Shown piece after piece: positions 37,761-49,480 of a stretch of DNA of 64,000 bases. The notes beneath the pieces are model-generated. The model was not told the origin of the DNA and made no database searches. It was given only the letters and a program-made list of their open reading frames with translations. The stretch is from positions 62,001-126,000 of the forward strand of contig JAGTJL010000029.1 of the NCBI GenBank assembly GCA_020746875.1, in the 5' to 3' direction. The DNA comes from Rhexocercosporidium sp. MPI-PUGE-AT-0058 (taxonomy: Eukaryota > Ascomycota > Leotiomycetes > Helotiales). Position numbers and translations under genes: made by a program. Position 1 is the first letter of the stretch. Each line of letters opens with the position of its first letter.

Positions 37761-38110
37761 AAGAGATTTGGTGTGAATGATGATTCTATTACTTCGGGGG
37801 AAACTAGGTCTATATAACTACTTTTAGGCGCTAAGCTATTTAGCTCTCGCATCGGCTATTTGCTCTCGCATCGGTTATTAGCTTTATATTGAAACTAGCT
37901 TAGTTTTAGAACTAGCTTTATATTAAGACTAGCTTTATATTAAGATTAGCTTTGTATCAAAACTAGCTTTATATCACTAGGGCTTCCGAGGTTTAAAACA
38001 CGGAAGCTTAAGGCTTCTGAAAGCCACTGTTTTAGCCCTGAATAACCCTTTACCGGAAGCTTAAAGCTTCCGAGGTTCAAAGCACGGAAGCCGGAGCTTT
38101 ATGCGAAGGT
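37761..38110 (+). repeat. Dispersed repeat Y, copy 1, with hairpins
   Basis: It starts AGAGATTTGGTGTGAATG and shares its first about 200 bp with 60231-60400. It holds imperfect 18-20 bp tandem units (ACTAGCTTTATATTAAGA) at about 37900-37975. It also has two near-identical hairpins, 37982-38007 and 38066-38091, each with GCTTCCG at one end and CGGAAGC at the other. It separates the gag side from the RT of relic C. The family is unknown. Confidence 0.6.
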
Positions 38111-41100
38111 AGTTGAGTTATGGAAAGGTATGCTTTATACCGAATACGGTAATATGCTTAAATATAATCTTATAGACTCCTATTATTTTTACGCCTTTTT
38201 TATACTTAGGCATAAGTAGCTTTAATTAATTAAAATGCTTTAAGGAGCTAGGAGCTTAGCTTTTAGGATGAATAAGTTAATAAAAATAGTCTTAGGACTA
38301 ATATTTTGTTTTTAAGTTACGGCTAAAACTAAAGTTAACGATTTAAAACTTTTATTATTTTTATTAAAAGTTAAAGGAGAATTAATTAAGATATAAGCCC
38401 TTATATTTTATATAGACGATATCTTTAAAGGCTTTAAAGACTTTAATATAGCCTTTAAATTCTTAAGAGCTTACTTATTATTTAAACTATTATAATTAAA
38501 ATTAAAGCTATTTTTCAAAAAGTGCTCTTTATTTATATAAAAAGTCCTAGTGCTTAGAACGCGTTATATAACTAGAGGAAAGACTAGTATTAAGTTTAAG
38601 AGATTAGCCAAGATTAAGGTCTGGCCAGTTTTAAGTAATGCCTTAAAGGTCCGGAGCTTTTTAAGCGCGATTTAAATTACTCGCCTTTAAATTAAAAACT
38701 TCGCTAAAATAGTCAGGCCCTTAAATAAACTTATTAAAAACATATCCTAAAGGTAGGAAGCATTAGAAAAGCTATTGTTTAAGTTACTTTAAGACTTATG
38801 CTTTAATATAATAAAAAGGAATAAATACGACTTATTTAATGTAATTATAATATATTTAAATATTAATAAATATATAAGTGGCTATTATATTGTGTAACAA
38901 AAGGATAAGGAGAAAAAGATAGTCCTACTCCTCTTTAACAGCTTTACCTTTATAAAGACTTAACGGAACTACGGCACGTATAAGTAAGAGCTTCTCACGA
39001 TCGTTAAATTCTGCCGTAAGTATTACTATATATTTAAAAACGAAAAGACTAATATAATCCTCATAAATCATTAACCTTTAACTCACTTTTTAAGCTTAGT
39101 AATAATATAAAAAGGAATTTATACACAATAGGCCTCAGAGCTGCGGCTCTTAAATGTCTTAAATGTCACTATTTCGTACATTTAAGGAAAGAAAAATAAG
39201 ACTATTAATGCCTTGTCCCGGATTATTTTTCCTAAAAAAGAGTATAATAAGGCAAATCTATTTAAGTATAGAAATAAACTACTTAAGTCTTTTAATCTTA
39301 TTTAAAAATAAAAGGATAAAATAAATAGTTATAAAAAGCTTATTAAAGAAATATCTAAAATCCTTTAATTAGACGGTTCCTTTATAACTAAAGAGTTAAA
39401 AGTAATATTTAGCCTAAAATCTATTATTAAGCTTATTAATTAAAAGGAAGAAAATATTCTGTTTATAATAGCTTTTTATATAATTAAAAGTTAATACCAC
39501 GATATCTTTCAGCCCTTATTATTATTTACTGAAATCTTAATTACTTTAGAAGCTGTTTCTGCAGATTTTAATTACTTAGTCTAATTGCTACTGAAGTCTA
39601 AACTAGTTAACGTTATTATAGACGATGTAATAAAGGCTTATTATAAGAGTCTTTAGTATTCTCAGGTCGTTTAGCTCTTAATTAATTAAAAGTTTCTAGA
39701 TAAAATTAACTAGGTCTAGCGCCGAAGCTTATAGTATAAGGCTGCTAAATACGAGTGGCAGCATAATACGCTATAATTTAAATAAAGAGGAGTATTTAAG
39801 ACTTGCCTAGTTTTTGGCCAAGTTGCGGAAGCTTTAACAAATGCCAATAATAAAGGAGGTTATTTCGCCGTTATTATTACGCTTAAAAAGCTAAGGCATA
39901 TATATTAGCTTATTATAATTAAAAATATAACCTTCTATATTATTAGGTGTTTTTAATGCTTTAAGCACAAACTAGCTCAGAGATTATAGCCTTTATTTAA
40001 AATACTTATGTTTATTTTTATAGAATTACTCGGTGTAGATTTCTACGGCTTATTTTACGACTTACCGAAGGAGTTCAGATTTCTATTTATAGTCGTGGAT
40101 TACTTCTCCAGGTTTATTTAGACCTACTCTTATATAATAATAAATTCCCTTAATGTTACTTAATGCTTAAATTCTTTTTTTTATATTAATAAAGTCCTAG
40201 TTAGCTTTTACATTGACTTTAAAAGTCACTTTAAAAATATTATAAGGAATTACGTAAGTAAGAAAGGAGTGTTATAGCTTAACTCTCCTTCGATATTTAA
40301 AAAGAATACCGGAATAGCTAAGAAAGCAGTAAATATAATATAAAAAGCAATGACTAAGACTAGACCTTTATATATATTAAAGCTACAGAAAGTTATTTTA
40401 GAAATTAACTTAAGAGAAATTAGCTTCCTTAATTATTCTCTTTTTTATAATTATTAAAGATATTAGCCTCGATTATTAATTGACTTAGTCTTTTTAATAT
40501 ATTATGTTTAAGTCCTTAACTAAAACCTGAACTACTAAGGCTTTTTAGACAAGTTATAGGGAGTAGATTCTAATAAGAATAAGGAGTAGAGTAATGCGGT
40601 GCTTAAGCACGTTAAGGCTCAAGATGTATTATTAGAGAAGGTTTTTATTATATTAGATTTATAGCGATAAAAACGCAAAAAGTATTATAACTTACGATTT
40701 TAAGAAAAAATAAGGAATTTCCTTTTGGGTTTTATGGCTATATTTACGATTATATTACCGTTAGCCAAAAGCTATATCTATTTTAAAGAGGACTATTTAT
40801 TGTTTTAAGAACTAAGGGAAAGTATAAGAGATTATATAAGTTGAGCTAGATTAACGATATACCTATTCCTCGCCATTTCCACATCGATTAGCTTAAGCCC
40901 TTTTACCTTAGGAATTCATATTTAATTATTAGGCTTAAGGAACGTCTTCTAGCCTATTAGAACTTAAGAGCTGGGACTACTAGTTATTTATTACCTCCTG
41001 AGCTATAGAAAAAGCGTGAAATATAAATCTTATAATAGTCTATTATTCTTAGCGTTTAAAGATTAAAATAAAAGAGTATAGGTTTAGAAAAGGAGTTAGC

Positions 41101-41400
41101 ATTTGCATTTATTTAAGTTATATTAATATAATTAAAGGTAAAGGTTTGCTTTATAATAAGGTTTAAAGGATTAACGTTAAAGGAAGTAGTATTGCTTTTA
41201 GAGTTACTTTAGTTTAATATAAAATTAACTAAGCTTAGTTTATATATTCTTTAAATTAAATTAAGAAGGTCTCGTGGGCGAGACTTGCTATAAGGGGACT
41301 TGTGATGAGGCTATACGCAAAGGGGTTAATTGGCGCACGGACCAGCTCTTGGAGCTCTTACTCTGAGGGGTAGCCTCTGCATTCCTAGTTAATACAACAA

Positions 41401-41784
41401 CTCTTCCACCTCTTTAAAATCAACGTTTCTTCTATTACCGCGCTAAACCCTTTTCGTTAACCGGTTGGCAGCCGACTGCGTATTAATTCTCGTTAATTAT
41501 AAGAAGGTGCATATTATTCTTTAATTAGTTACGAACTGTTTACTTATTTATTTACTTCTACTGCAGTTATAATATATTTATTTATTATTATTTAATTAAT
41601 TACTTATTCTTAAATATTTTAATATTACTAATATATTATATTATTTATTATTTTACGTTTATATTTCTTACTAATAGTATGTAATTAACCGGTTGGGCGG
41701 CTTTTCTAGGTCTTTTTCGTAGGCCTGGCCTTACTTTTAGCGCAAAGGGTGGGGCGAAAAAAAGGCCTCGAGCTCTCTGCACCG
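41401..41784. other. AT-rich spacer after Gypsy relic C
   Basis: It possibly includes the rest of the Gypsy 3' LTR. The motif TTAACCGGTTGG occurs twice, near 41456 and 41688. At 41727-41776 there is a short segment (CCTTACTTTTAGCGCAAA ...) repeated at 43207-43256. No gene. Confidence 0.4.
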
Positions 41785-42000
41785 CTAGAAGAGCTCTTCG
41801 GTAATTATATACAAAATAATAGCTTCTCTAAAAGCTTTTACGATTACGTAACTGATTACGTAGCTTATACGAGCTACGTAATTAAATACGAGCGTAATTT
41901 CCCGGAATACGAAGGTAATTTCCGGGCCGCGTAAGCAGTGGAAACCCCTTCGGCTATTCTAGGGTAGAATCGGCACGAGTTACCGAAGTGAAATCCAACA
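41785..42000 (-). repeat. Truncated Copia LTR fragment
   Basis: The last about 216 bp of the Copia LTR, from CTAGAAGAGCTC to ATCCAACA. About 100 bp of the start is missing, and the join is to the CCTTACTTTTAGCGC segment. This copy is little mutated: its internal frame, broken by TAA in other copies, stays open here. Confidence 0.88.
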
Positions 42001-42692
42001 TATTTATGAGACTGGACTGGTTCTTAAAATCCTTAAAGGCTCCGGGAATAGGTGGTGTAGTAGACGGCGCGCCACCTTCGTTAAGTAGATTTGCTCTATT
42101 ATTTATATAAAATAAGTCGTAGAAGTTGTTAATATTATTATCGAAATCGTCGGAATCGGACTCCTTAAGTATTGGCGATGCGGGATTCTTAAAGGAATTG
42201 AAATGCTTTAATGAGGCCACTTACGGTAATAGAGATATAAATAAAAGAGGGTATAATACTTCTTTTAAATCCTCCGGGGTATTTTAGTTAAAAAGACGCG
42301 CTAGGATGGCGTTATTACCTTCCTTTTACTAGTCCTCTATTGTAGGAGACGCAGTTTAACTCACGAGTAAGAGCTCGTTCCTTTAAGACAGGGGTAATTT
42401 TAGTAAAACTAAGAGCACATTTAATTTAGGCTATTAGGGCTTATAACCTATTACTAGGATAATTACGACTAGACTAGGAAGTATTAAGGTGCGGGGTTAT
42501 TAATTGACTTGTAGTATTAATTGCTGTAGTTATGCGATTTGTAGATACGCTCCCTAATGACTAGTGGTCTGACTAGCGTGGCAGAGTTTGCATCCTACTC
42601 TGTCCACATGACTAACCCGTGACTTAAACTAGCATAAACCTGCAACATATATTAATCGTAAAGCTCTTAAACTACTAAAAGCATACGTTACG
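42001..42692 (-). other. Decayed coding remnant of unknown element
   Basis: The minus strand from about 42370 to 42000 stays coding-like with a few RIP-type stops. It gives TPEDLKEVLYPLLFIS, then FKNPASPILKESDSDDFDNN and a Pro/Ser-rich stretch. It may be the gag start of an element or a host gene scrap; I do not recognise it. 42480-42692 holds nothing identifiable. Confidence 0.35.
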
Positions 42693-43173
42693 TGTTACGA
42701 ACGTCCCGCGTCCCGTGATACTGGACCCCGGGACAGCGTAGTACTCAGGACTATAGGCTCAGGAGGGTAGGAGTTCTAGGAGAAGGATCTTAAGAGAGTA
42801 TCGCTCCTAAAAGTATCCCTTTAGGAGACCCTAATACTTAAGATTTCATAAGTCATATATTATATAATTATTATTATCGGTAAATAACTAAAGGGCAAAT
42901 AAGCCCTTAGTTTACGCGACCCTCTTATGTGACGACCGCCAGGACCGGTGGACCGCCAGAGGTCCAGCGGTCTCAGCGGTCCTAATAGCACGAGAGGTTC
43001 TATATAAGACTGGCACGTCTGCCGTTAAATAGGAGCTTCGTGCTCAACTGGAAATAGTATCTCAACCATACTAGTCATTGTCTATCCTACTGTACGTGAT
43101 ACGCCTACTTCTCGATCCTTGAGATCAACACAACCCACCGTATCTACACCGAGTATATACACGGACCGTGACA
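42693..43173 (+). repeat. Gypsy solo LTR, hardly mutated, TSD TTACG
   Basis: A 481-bp LTR starting TGTTACGAACGTCCCGCG and ending GGACCGTGACA. It is flanked by TTACG at 42688-42692 and at 43174-43178. It is the reverse complement of the LTRs at 52721-53201 and 59157-59637, with the same length. It keeps high G+C (for example GGACCGGTGGACCGCCAG), where those copies are strongly A/T-shifted. It contains a TATATAAGACTGG promoter-like segment near 43000-43012. Confidence 0.94.
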
Positions 43174-43206
43174 TTACGTCTGCCTGACAAAGTCTTTTTT
43201 TATAAA

Positions 43207-43256
43207 CTTAACCTTACTTTTAGCGCAAAAGGTAAGGCAAAAAAAAAGGCCCCGAG
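43207..43256. repeat. Short repeat of 41727-41776
   Basis: About 50 bp (CCTTACTTTTAGCGCAAA, then a purine run and GGCCCCGAGCT) is nearly identical to 41727-41776. Both lie beside LTR sequences. The origin is unknown. 43257-43508 has no gene and should hold the regulator promoter. Confidence 0.6.
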
Positions 43257-43508
43257 CTTTGTACTCCCAACGAAACTTGACTCCAGCTGCGCGTTGCAGT
43301 TATTTCAATCACAGCACCCCAAGCACGGTAGGGCACTCCTTTTGGCATTAGTGTCTCGGCATTCGGAGGTTGCGAACGCCGGCTAACTCGCTTCGCCCTC
43401 ATGCAACGCCGGCCCGGGATTCAAAAGACACGGCGTTCGTGGCATCAACGCAACGGCTAGATTTCTGTCTCCAGTTGCTAGCTACCTTGCAAGCGTAGAG
43501 GAGAGGAG

Positions 43509-45540
43509 ATGCTGCAAACCTCGCGCCCACGGCCAGCACCGTACGGTGCTGCTTGCTCAAATTGCTCCCAGACAAAAAGCAGATGTGTTCGTCAGGGCTC
43601 AGGAAGGTGTGAAAGGTCAGCTAAACCCCCCAACATCCGACACCTCTCCAATGTTTGACTTCGAACGATTAATATGATGCTAGATGCCAGCGTCTGGATA
43701 AGGAATGCCGCCCAGTCGGTGGCAGGCGCAATTTACGGGCCGCGACAAAGAAGACCCAGCTAGAAGAGAAAATAGATGGCCTGGTATCGTTACTCACCTC
43801 TACAGGTCAGCATACATCAATTGCGACAGAGAGCCCTGCACACATAGGTGGTAGTCTCTCAGCAAACAATGGCATAATACCGATGCATATCAACCCGGAT
43901 GGCGCGAGCAATACGAGGAGTCTCCCGCCACCAACTTTCCCTCGAGACATCGACGCTGCTCCTGGTGCTGAGTTAGATGTAAAACTATCGGCTAGTGAGC
44001 AAGAAGAATATCTCCGTATCTTCCAGACTCGCAAGTTAAAGCATTTCCCCCTGATCTACATTCCCTCTACATCATCGGTACAAGATATGCGGACTGAGAA
44101 ACCCTTTGTTTGGCTGTGCGTTATGGCAGTATCAACACGGTCAACATCTCAGCAAGCCTTTTTGTGTAATCTGGTGAGAAGAGAGCTAGCGGAGAAAATG
44201 ATATACTCTCTAGAAAAGAGCCTTGACCTCCTTTTCGGAATTCTTATCTGCATCTTTTGGTTAGTGTCCTAGACACGATAGCTTATCCCTCACAGAAATC
44301 CGTTGGCACGCAACTAACCTTCCCCAGGGGCAATTTCCAAGTCCAGAGGAGGCCTTTCTTGTCTCTCTACACGCAATTTTCAATCTCCTTGGTCTTTGAT
44401 CTTGGCCTCAATAAGCCCGCACCGAAAGACGCCGATACCATGTCTGATTATAGATTTCACCTGTCGCAGGTGCAGCCCACACGCACTATGGAGGGCCGGA
44501 GAGCTGTGCTTGCTTCCTTTGTTGCGAGTTCAGTGTACGTATCTCATATTCCGCCTCTTTGGTAGCCCTTGAGAGCATGCGCTGATGTATCTCCTTAGAG
44601 TGTCGCTTCGACTAGGCAGGATAGATGCCCTTCGTTGGACTGATCATATGGATGAGTGTCTAGAGAAGCTGACAGAGGCTCCGGAATGGGCTGGCGACAG
44701 TTTGTTAGCACTGCTAGTGAGATCTCAGTTGATTTCAGAGAAGGCTTCTCGATCGCCATGGCACAATACTCAGTCGGGAGGAGGAGAGGCGGCGACAACA
44801 GTGCCAGCCGAGTTCTATCGTAAGGTTTTGCTAGCGCAATTACACGAATTGAAGCAGAAAGTTCCATCAGCACTACTGCAAAATGGTAATTTAACATGCA
44901 TACGCCGGTTCTATACTTTGTTTACTGAGTGTACTGATTTTACTGATGCGGGGTCGCAGATATGCTACTTCTAAATATGTATGACACCGAACTTCGCATC
45001 AATGAAGCCGCTCTCTCGCCGTGCGCAGTAATACTCTCTGAAAGCTGCAGTTTTTATCGACTCGAAAGCTTGCACGCTTGTCTTGTCGCTGCAAATTCCT
45101 GGTTCGAAGTCTTCTTCACCATCCCACCAGCTGAGTACGTCGGGTTTACCTTCGCAACTTTCTCACAACTTGCCACGTCCGCGGGAGCAATTTACAAACT
45201 CTCGACCCTTGAAGACGGTGCTTGGGACAGAGCCATTGTTCGGAGAACGGCTGATATACTTGCGATTGCAGACCGGCTCGCCCAGAATTTAGAGCAGGTA
45301 CGCACTCTTGGGGGTTTGGAATGCGACGGTGGTGAGGAGGACATTTTCACGAGAGTTGCAGGAAAGATTAAAACTATCATGCAAAAATGGGCAGAGAAAC
45401 TCTCTGTAGACTTGACAGAGGTGGAGTATCCTATTTCTACCGCCCAGGGCGTTGAAGTGTCCAATCCCTTAGGAGAGTGGGCTTTTCGTCCTCCTGAGGA
45501 CGCCTGGTGGACCGATATTCTTGAGCCATGTGCCTGGTAG
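43509..45540 (+). CDS. Zn(II)2Cys6 fungal transcription factor, five exons
   Basis: Exons are 43509-43615, 43684-44259, 44328-44534, 44599-44885 and 44960-45540, with introns of 68, 68, 64 and 74 bp. They give 585 residues in frame. The Zn cluster CX2CX6CX7CX2CX6C uses Cys16, 19, 26, 34, 37 and 44 and is split by intron 1, which supports both exon joins. A short linker and coiled coil follow (KKTQLEEKIDGLVSLL). Then comes the fungal regulator middle region (YLRIFQTRKLKHFPLIYIP, RRPFLSLYTQFSISLVFDLG and GRIDALRWTDHMDECLEKL). Such proteins bind CGG-containing sites and often control neighbouring genes. The gene ends 354 bp before an MFS exporter on the same strand. It appears intact. The ligand and targets are unknown. 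Confidence 0.9.
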
Positions 45541-45643
45541 TGTTCTTAATACTTGCATAAATCCACATTAAGTGTAATTACCCATTTCCTACCCATTAGC
45601 CGCAATTATCTCTCTAGTGAGGATTGTTGGCGGGTCTTTGAAT

Positions 45644-45663
45644 CCGGTCTGTTGAACAGACGG
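45644..45663. promoter_or_regulatory. CCG-N14-CGG palindrome, candidate regulator site
   Basis: CCG at 45644-45646 and CGG at 45661-45663 enclose 14 bases. Within them GTCTGTTGAACAGAC (45647-45661) is a perfect 15-bp palindrome around a central G. It lies in the 354-bp gap between regulator and MFS gene, about 230 bp before the MFS start. Zn2Cys6 dimers bind paired CGG triplets, so this fits an operator, but no binding is shown. Confidence 0.35.
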
Positions 45664-45894
45664 CGTTCGGCGTGTGCAGCTTCGAAAGCCGTGTCTTATT
45701 ACAAGTATTAAATGGCGCCATGGGCAGTCACAAATTCTGTTTGGACACATTCAAACTAATTTACGAAGTTAAGGATTTCTCGCCCCTTGAAAGATTCACT
45801 CCGTCACTGCTGACTTGCTGCCTGAGCGTTTCACTAGTCAAGCATCCGTTTCGTTCTCGCGCATCCTACATCACTTCTCCATCCAAGTCTCAAC

Positions 45895-47981
45895 ATGGAC
45901 CCTAAAGAACTCCAAGTCGGGAGTTTGAGACAACTAGGGCAAGAAGAGAAGCCATCCAATCCCGCAGGACATGTAAACGAGACTGCAATCCTAGGGACAG
46001 ATTCCACAGTCAATACCGAATACCTCACGGGATATTCGCTCGTCCTCATGATGGCCTCCATCACTGTAACCAGCTTTCTTATGCTGCTAGACGCTACTAT
46101 TATTGCAACTGTGAGTATTATCCTTTTCCGAAAAACCATGTAAGGGTATCGTTCGCCGACGGCGGTTCTAATTTGATGACAGGCCATCCCTCGCATCACG
46201 AGCGAATTCCACTCCGTCTTAGATATAGGATGGTATGGCGCTGCATACCAACTTACAAAGTGCGGTTCACACTATCCAAAAAAAAAAAGTTTTGTCTGGT
46301 TGCTAACGTTATGAATCAGCGCCTCTCTACAACCAATGACGGGAATGTTTTACACATATTTCAGCTCGAAGGTTAGACTATGCCCAGCCCTTTTGCTCTT
46401 AAGGCTAGTTGCTAACACCGAGTTCTAATCACTAGAAAACTTTCCTCGTCTTGTTTGCTGTTTTTGAACTCGGGTCTTTGATTTGTGGCCTGGCTTCATC
46501 CTCAAAAATTCTGATAGTCGGCCGTGCAGTCGCAGGTTTAGGAGCATCTGGGATCCAGAATGGTATCTTTGCTATTATTGCCGGATCTGTTCGCATGGCC
46601 AAGCGACCAGCTCTGATGGGAATCGGAATGGGTTGTGAGATATGCCTGCTATCCACCCTTGGTGTCATTATAGTCTGACACCATTTCCTAGTCTCGCAGC
46701 TTGGTCTTGTCCTCGGACCACTGATCGGAGGAATTTTAACACAGTATGTAACTTGGCGGTGGTGTAAGTCTAGATTGTGAACTGATTTGAATCCCGTCGA
46801 GCTAACCACTCGTCTCAGGTTTTTATATCAACCTTCCTCTCGGTGCCATAACTGCCGCCTTGCTTGTTGCTGTACGTATTCCGGATCAGTATACCAAGCC
46901 GAAAGATCAGAGTTTTGCCTCTTTGTTACTAGAGAAGTTTGACCTCACAGGCTTTGTCCTCTTCGCAGCGTCCGCTATCCAATTCCTCCTTGCGCTCCAA
47001 TACGGCGGAAATGTGCATCCCTGGAACAGCACGACTGTCATCGGGCTCTTCTGTGGTGCAGCCGGTGCCTTGATTGCGTTTCTGTTGGTTGAGAATCGCA
47101 AGGGACGTGATGCCATGATTCCCCTTTGGATGATCCGCAAACGAGCCGTCTGGTGCAGCTGCTTTGTGATGCTATTCTCGGTGAGCACAACATTCTGCGC
47201 TACTTATTTCCTTCCCATCTATTTCCAGACCGTCAAGGGGGTTTCGCCGACGACGAGCGGTGTTGATCTACTTCCCAACATTCTGAGCCAACTCTTGTTT
47301 GCTGTGGTTACGGGAATCCTGGGTAAGTGCTTCGGGTAGTGCAAGAGTTCAATTTACTCATAATCTATCAGTCGGCAAAATGGGCTATTATCTCCCATGG
47401 GGTATCTTTGCTGGGATATTATTGAGTGTTGGCTGTGGACTCATTTCTTTGTACTCGCCTACTACTCCCATGGGCCAGTGGATCGGATATCAAATTATCC
47501 TCGGGGCAGGTCGCGGTACGGGAATGCAAATTGTGTGTTTTCCTCTTCAGCTCTTTTCCTCCCTTTTGCCCCCAATACATATACCTCCTTGGTTCTAACA
47601 GTCTACAACTCTCAGCCTATAATAGCCATTCAAAACACGCTTGAACCATCTGAGATAGCTATCGCCACATCCCTTCTCATGTTCGGCCACACAATCGGCG
47701 GCGCAGTCTTCCTCACTCTAGGTCAGACAATCTTCACTAGCAGTCTAAGAGTAGAGATTCCGAAGTACGCCCCATCCGTTGAACCAAACATGGTCATTGC
47801 TGCCGGCGCAACCGCCATTCGGGTTGTCATTACAGACAAAAACCAGTTGGCTGGCGTGCTGCTAGCCGTTTCTAGAAGTTTGAATCGTGTGTTTTACTTG
47901 ACTACTGGGGCGGCGGTAGGGTCTCTCTGCTTTTCTTGGGGAATGGGTTGGAAGGATATAAGGAAGAAGGGGGTTGTTTAG
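45895..47981 (+). CDS. MFS drug exporter, DHA2-like 14-TM type, eight exons
   Basis: Exons are 45895-46110, 46183-46259, 46320-46371, 46436-46631, 46692-46763, 46819-47322, 47372-47532 and 47616-47981, with introns of 49-83 bp. They give 547 residues, usual for fungal toxin and drug pumps. After a polar N-terminus, helix 1 carries [11 protein letters not shown] (about 62-72), the DHA2 motif. Further matches are [16 protein letters not shown], the antiporter motif-C-like [11 protein letters not shown] (about 184-194) and [14 protein letters not shown]. Many hydrophobic helices follow, and the tail is basic ([10 protein letters not shown]). It would export small toxic molecules by proton antiport at the plasma membrane. 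It lies just downstream of a Zn2Cys6 regulator with a palindromic site between. The exon 2/3 join uses a GTGCGG donor, chosen because only it keeps the frame. Confidence 0.9.
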
Positions 47982-49011
47982 CGTTGAATACCGATGGGGA
48001 GATTGACGTGTGAATTCTGGAGTTTATGATTGCCTCTAATGATGATGTTGATCTCAAAGGGTATCACACCCGTCATTTATAAAAATGGTAATTATGCATT
48101 TCCAAAATTGCTTATTAGCTGAGAGGGAAACATTCTGCGCCCTTCCCGGATTATAAGGCTTGGTAATAAGAGTAACAAATCAAGAAAGGTAAGATACCTG
48201 CGCTATTCACATAGTTATCGACCCAACACCGCCTCGCCGACAAATCAACCTCGGTTACTGAAGATATAACGGGGTAGCCCGAACAATCGTTAAAATCGTT
48301 AGAATTGTTAAAACCAGTAGAGTAGTAAAGAGATATTAATCGAAGTAAAACTCTCCATAGCCGAAGGACATAAATGTGTCAGTATTTAGATCACATGACA
48401 CTGCCCGCCTCAAGCACAAGCCGCCTTTGTCCAAGCAGAAGCAGCAAAAGATTGGCGATAACCAGCCACTTAAGCATATCGAAGATGCAGCCACAGGTAT
48501 CGACAGCCTGCTTTAAAAAAACGATAAATAAAGTAACTGCAGGTCATGCATGAATACTCTAATACCAGGATCAAAGGGCAGGCAGGCCCATACTAGGATG
48601 AATACGGTAGTCACTGCCGCGGGGGGCGTGATCGGGGCATCTCGCAAGTAATATGAGGAAATAAATATGGGGAAAAGGTAGGTGGAAATGACCTCTGGGA
48701 TTAAGCACAGGATCATACAGCTGACTAATTAGGTCTCGCTCTTGCGCCGTGGTGGAAAAATGAGAATAGTTGGATTTCCGCAGCTATCAATACAGCTAGA
48801 TTTTAATATTCGAAAACATGTAATGTCTTGGACATGGCTGAAAGGACCGTCCTCTCTATCGGATGATCTCACTACTGAATTCTTTCACATGAAAATGTAG
48901 GTTTTGCCGGGGTATACGCAGGCTACGCTCAGGCCCAGATTGACTTCAGCTCAGTCTGTGCACCGTGTTTGCGACCAGATAGAGGAGACCCACCGTCCAC
49001 ATCCTTCCGTA
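47982..49011. other. Intergenic, with MITE end fragment at 48981-49009
   Basis: No gene is supported. 48282-48320 has a short imperfect repeat of ATCGTTAAAA. The minus frame 48513-48716 is hydrophobic but has no motif. 48981-49009 (GAGGAGACCCACCGTCC ... CCG) copies the right end of the MITE that begins at 49012, so a truncated copy abuts it and shares its TA. Confidence 0.45.
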
Positions 49012-49168
49012 CATAAGGGGGTTCCAAGTGGGTCTCGTCCAGCCTGGTATTTTCTTTCGCTGCTTGTAGAAATTTGCGGGGAGAATCAAGTATTCGACGT
49101 TATTCTATGGTCAATAGCGCCTTGCTATTGACAACGGTGGAGGAGACCCACCGTCCAACCCCCTTACG
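49012..49168. mobile_element. MITE copy 2 (Tc1/mariner-like, TA target site)
   Basis: A 157-bp inverted-repeat element. The left end CATAAGGGGGTTCCAAGTGG pairs with a right end whose complement is CGTAAGGGGGTTGGACGGTG. TA flanks it at 49010-49011 and 49169-49170. It is the same family as 13380-13535. It lies upstream of the rhodopsin-domain gene and may touch its promoter region. Confidence 0.8.
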
Positions 49169-49480
49169 TACCAAGTATGTCCGAGTCATGAAACGAAGTA
49201 CGATTGGTGCTTTCCCCGCGTCAGAAACTTGAAATTCTTGAATTGAGGTGCCGGATTGGATGGGGATCGGACGCAACTTCTGCGGGGTTGAATCGGTGGC
49301 TTCTCCTCTAGCCATCCAATATCCGTGCGAAGGCGGTGGCTGCTGTGCCCCTTGGTTGAAAAGGGGCTTCTGAAACATGCTTTTTAGCTACAAACCCCAT
49401 CAATCGGCAAATGTGCGAATGTTATGGAAGATAATGCCATCACAAAATTTTAAACTTTGAGGATTCAATCGCTCCAAAAC

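Larger units (their letters stand above)
35446..41400 (+). mobile_element. Gypsy-type retrotransposon relic C
   Basis: Plus-strand remains read in order. Gag is at about 35900-36215 (FAFTRDKFDVKLLRVL, then EPALSDYLVN). A damaged CCHC knuckle lies near 37360-37400. Reverse transcriptase has YIDD at 38409-38420, and RNase H follows at about 38930-39260 (NYGTYK, then ASELRLLNV, then INALSRIIFP). The integrase core is at about 40029-40330 (LGVDFYGLFYDLP, then VVDYFSRF). This order is Gypsy. The 3' LTR probably starts at 41301 (TGTGATGAGG), directly after a purine run AAGGGGACT. No matching 5' LTR is found; the TGTCACGATCC start at 35446 is a different sequence. A Copia solo LTR (36216) and a dispersed repeat (37761-38110) interrupt it, and most of the protease and early RT region is missing. 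Confidence 0.7.

Noticed and set aside
46260..46265. Donor at 46265 (GTTCAC) for MFS intron 2
   Set aside because: It leads to a stop in exon 3; the donor at 46260 (GTGCGG) keeps the frame.
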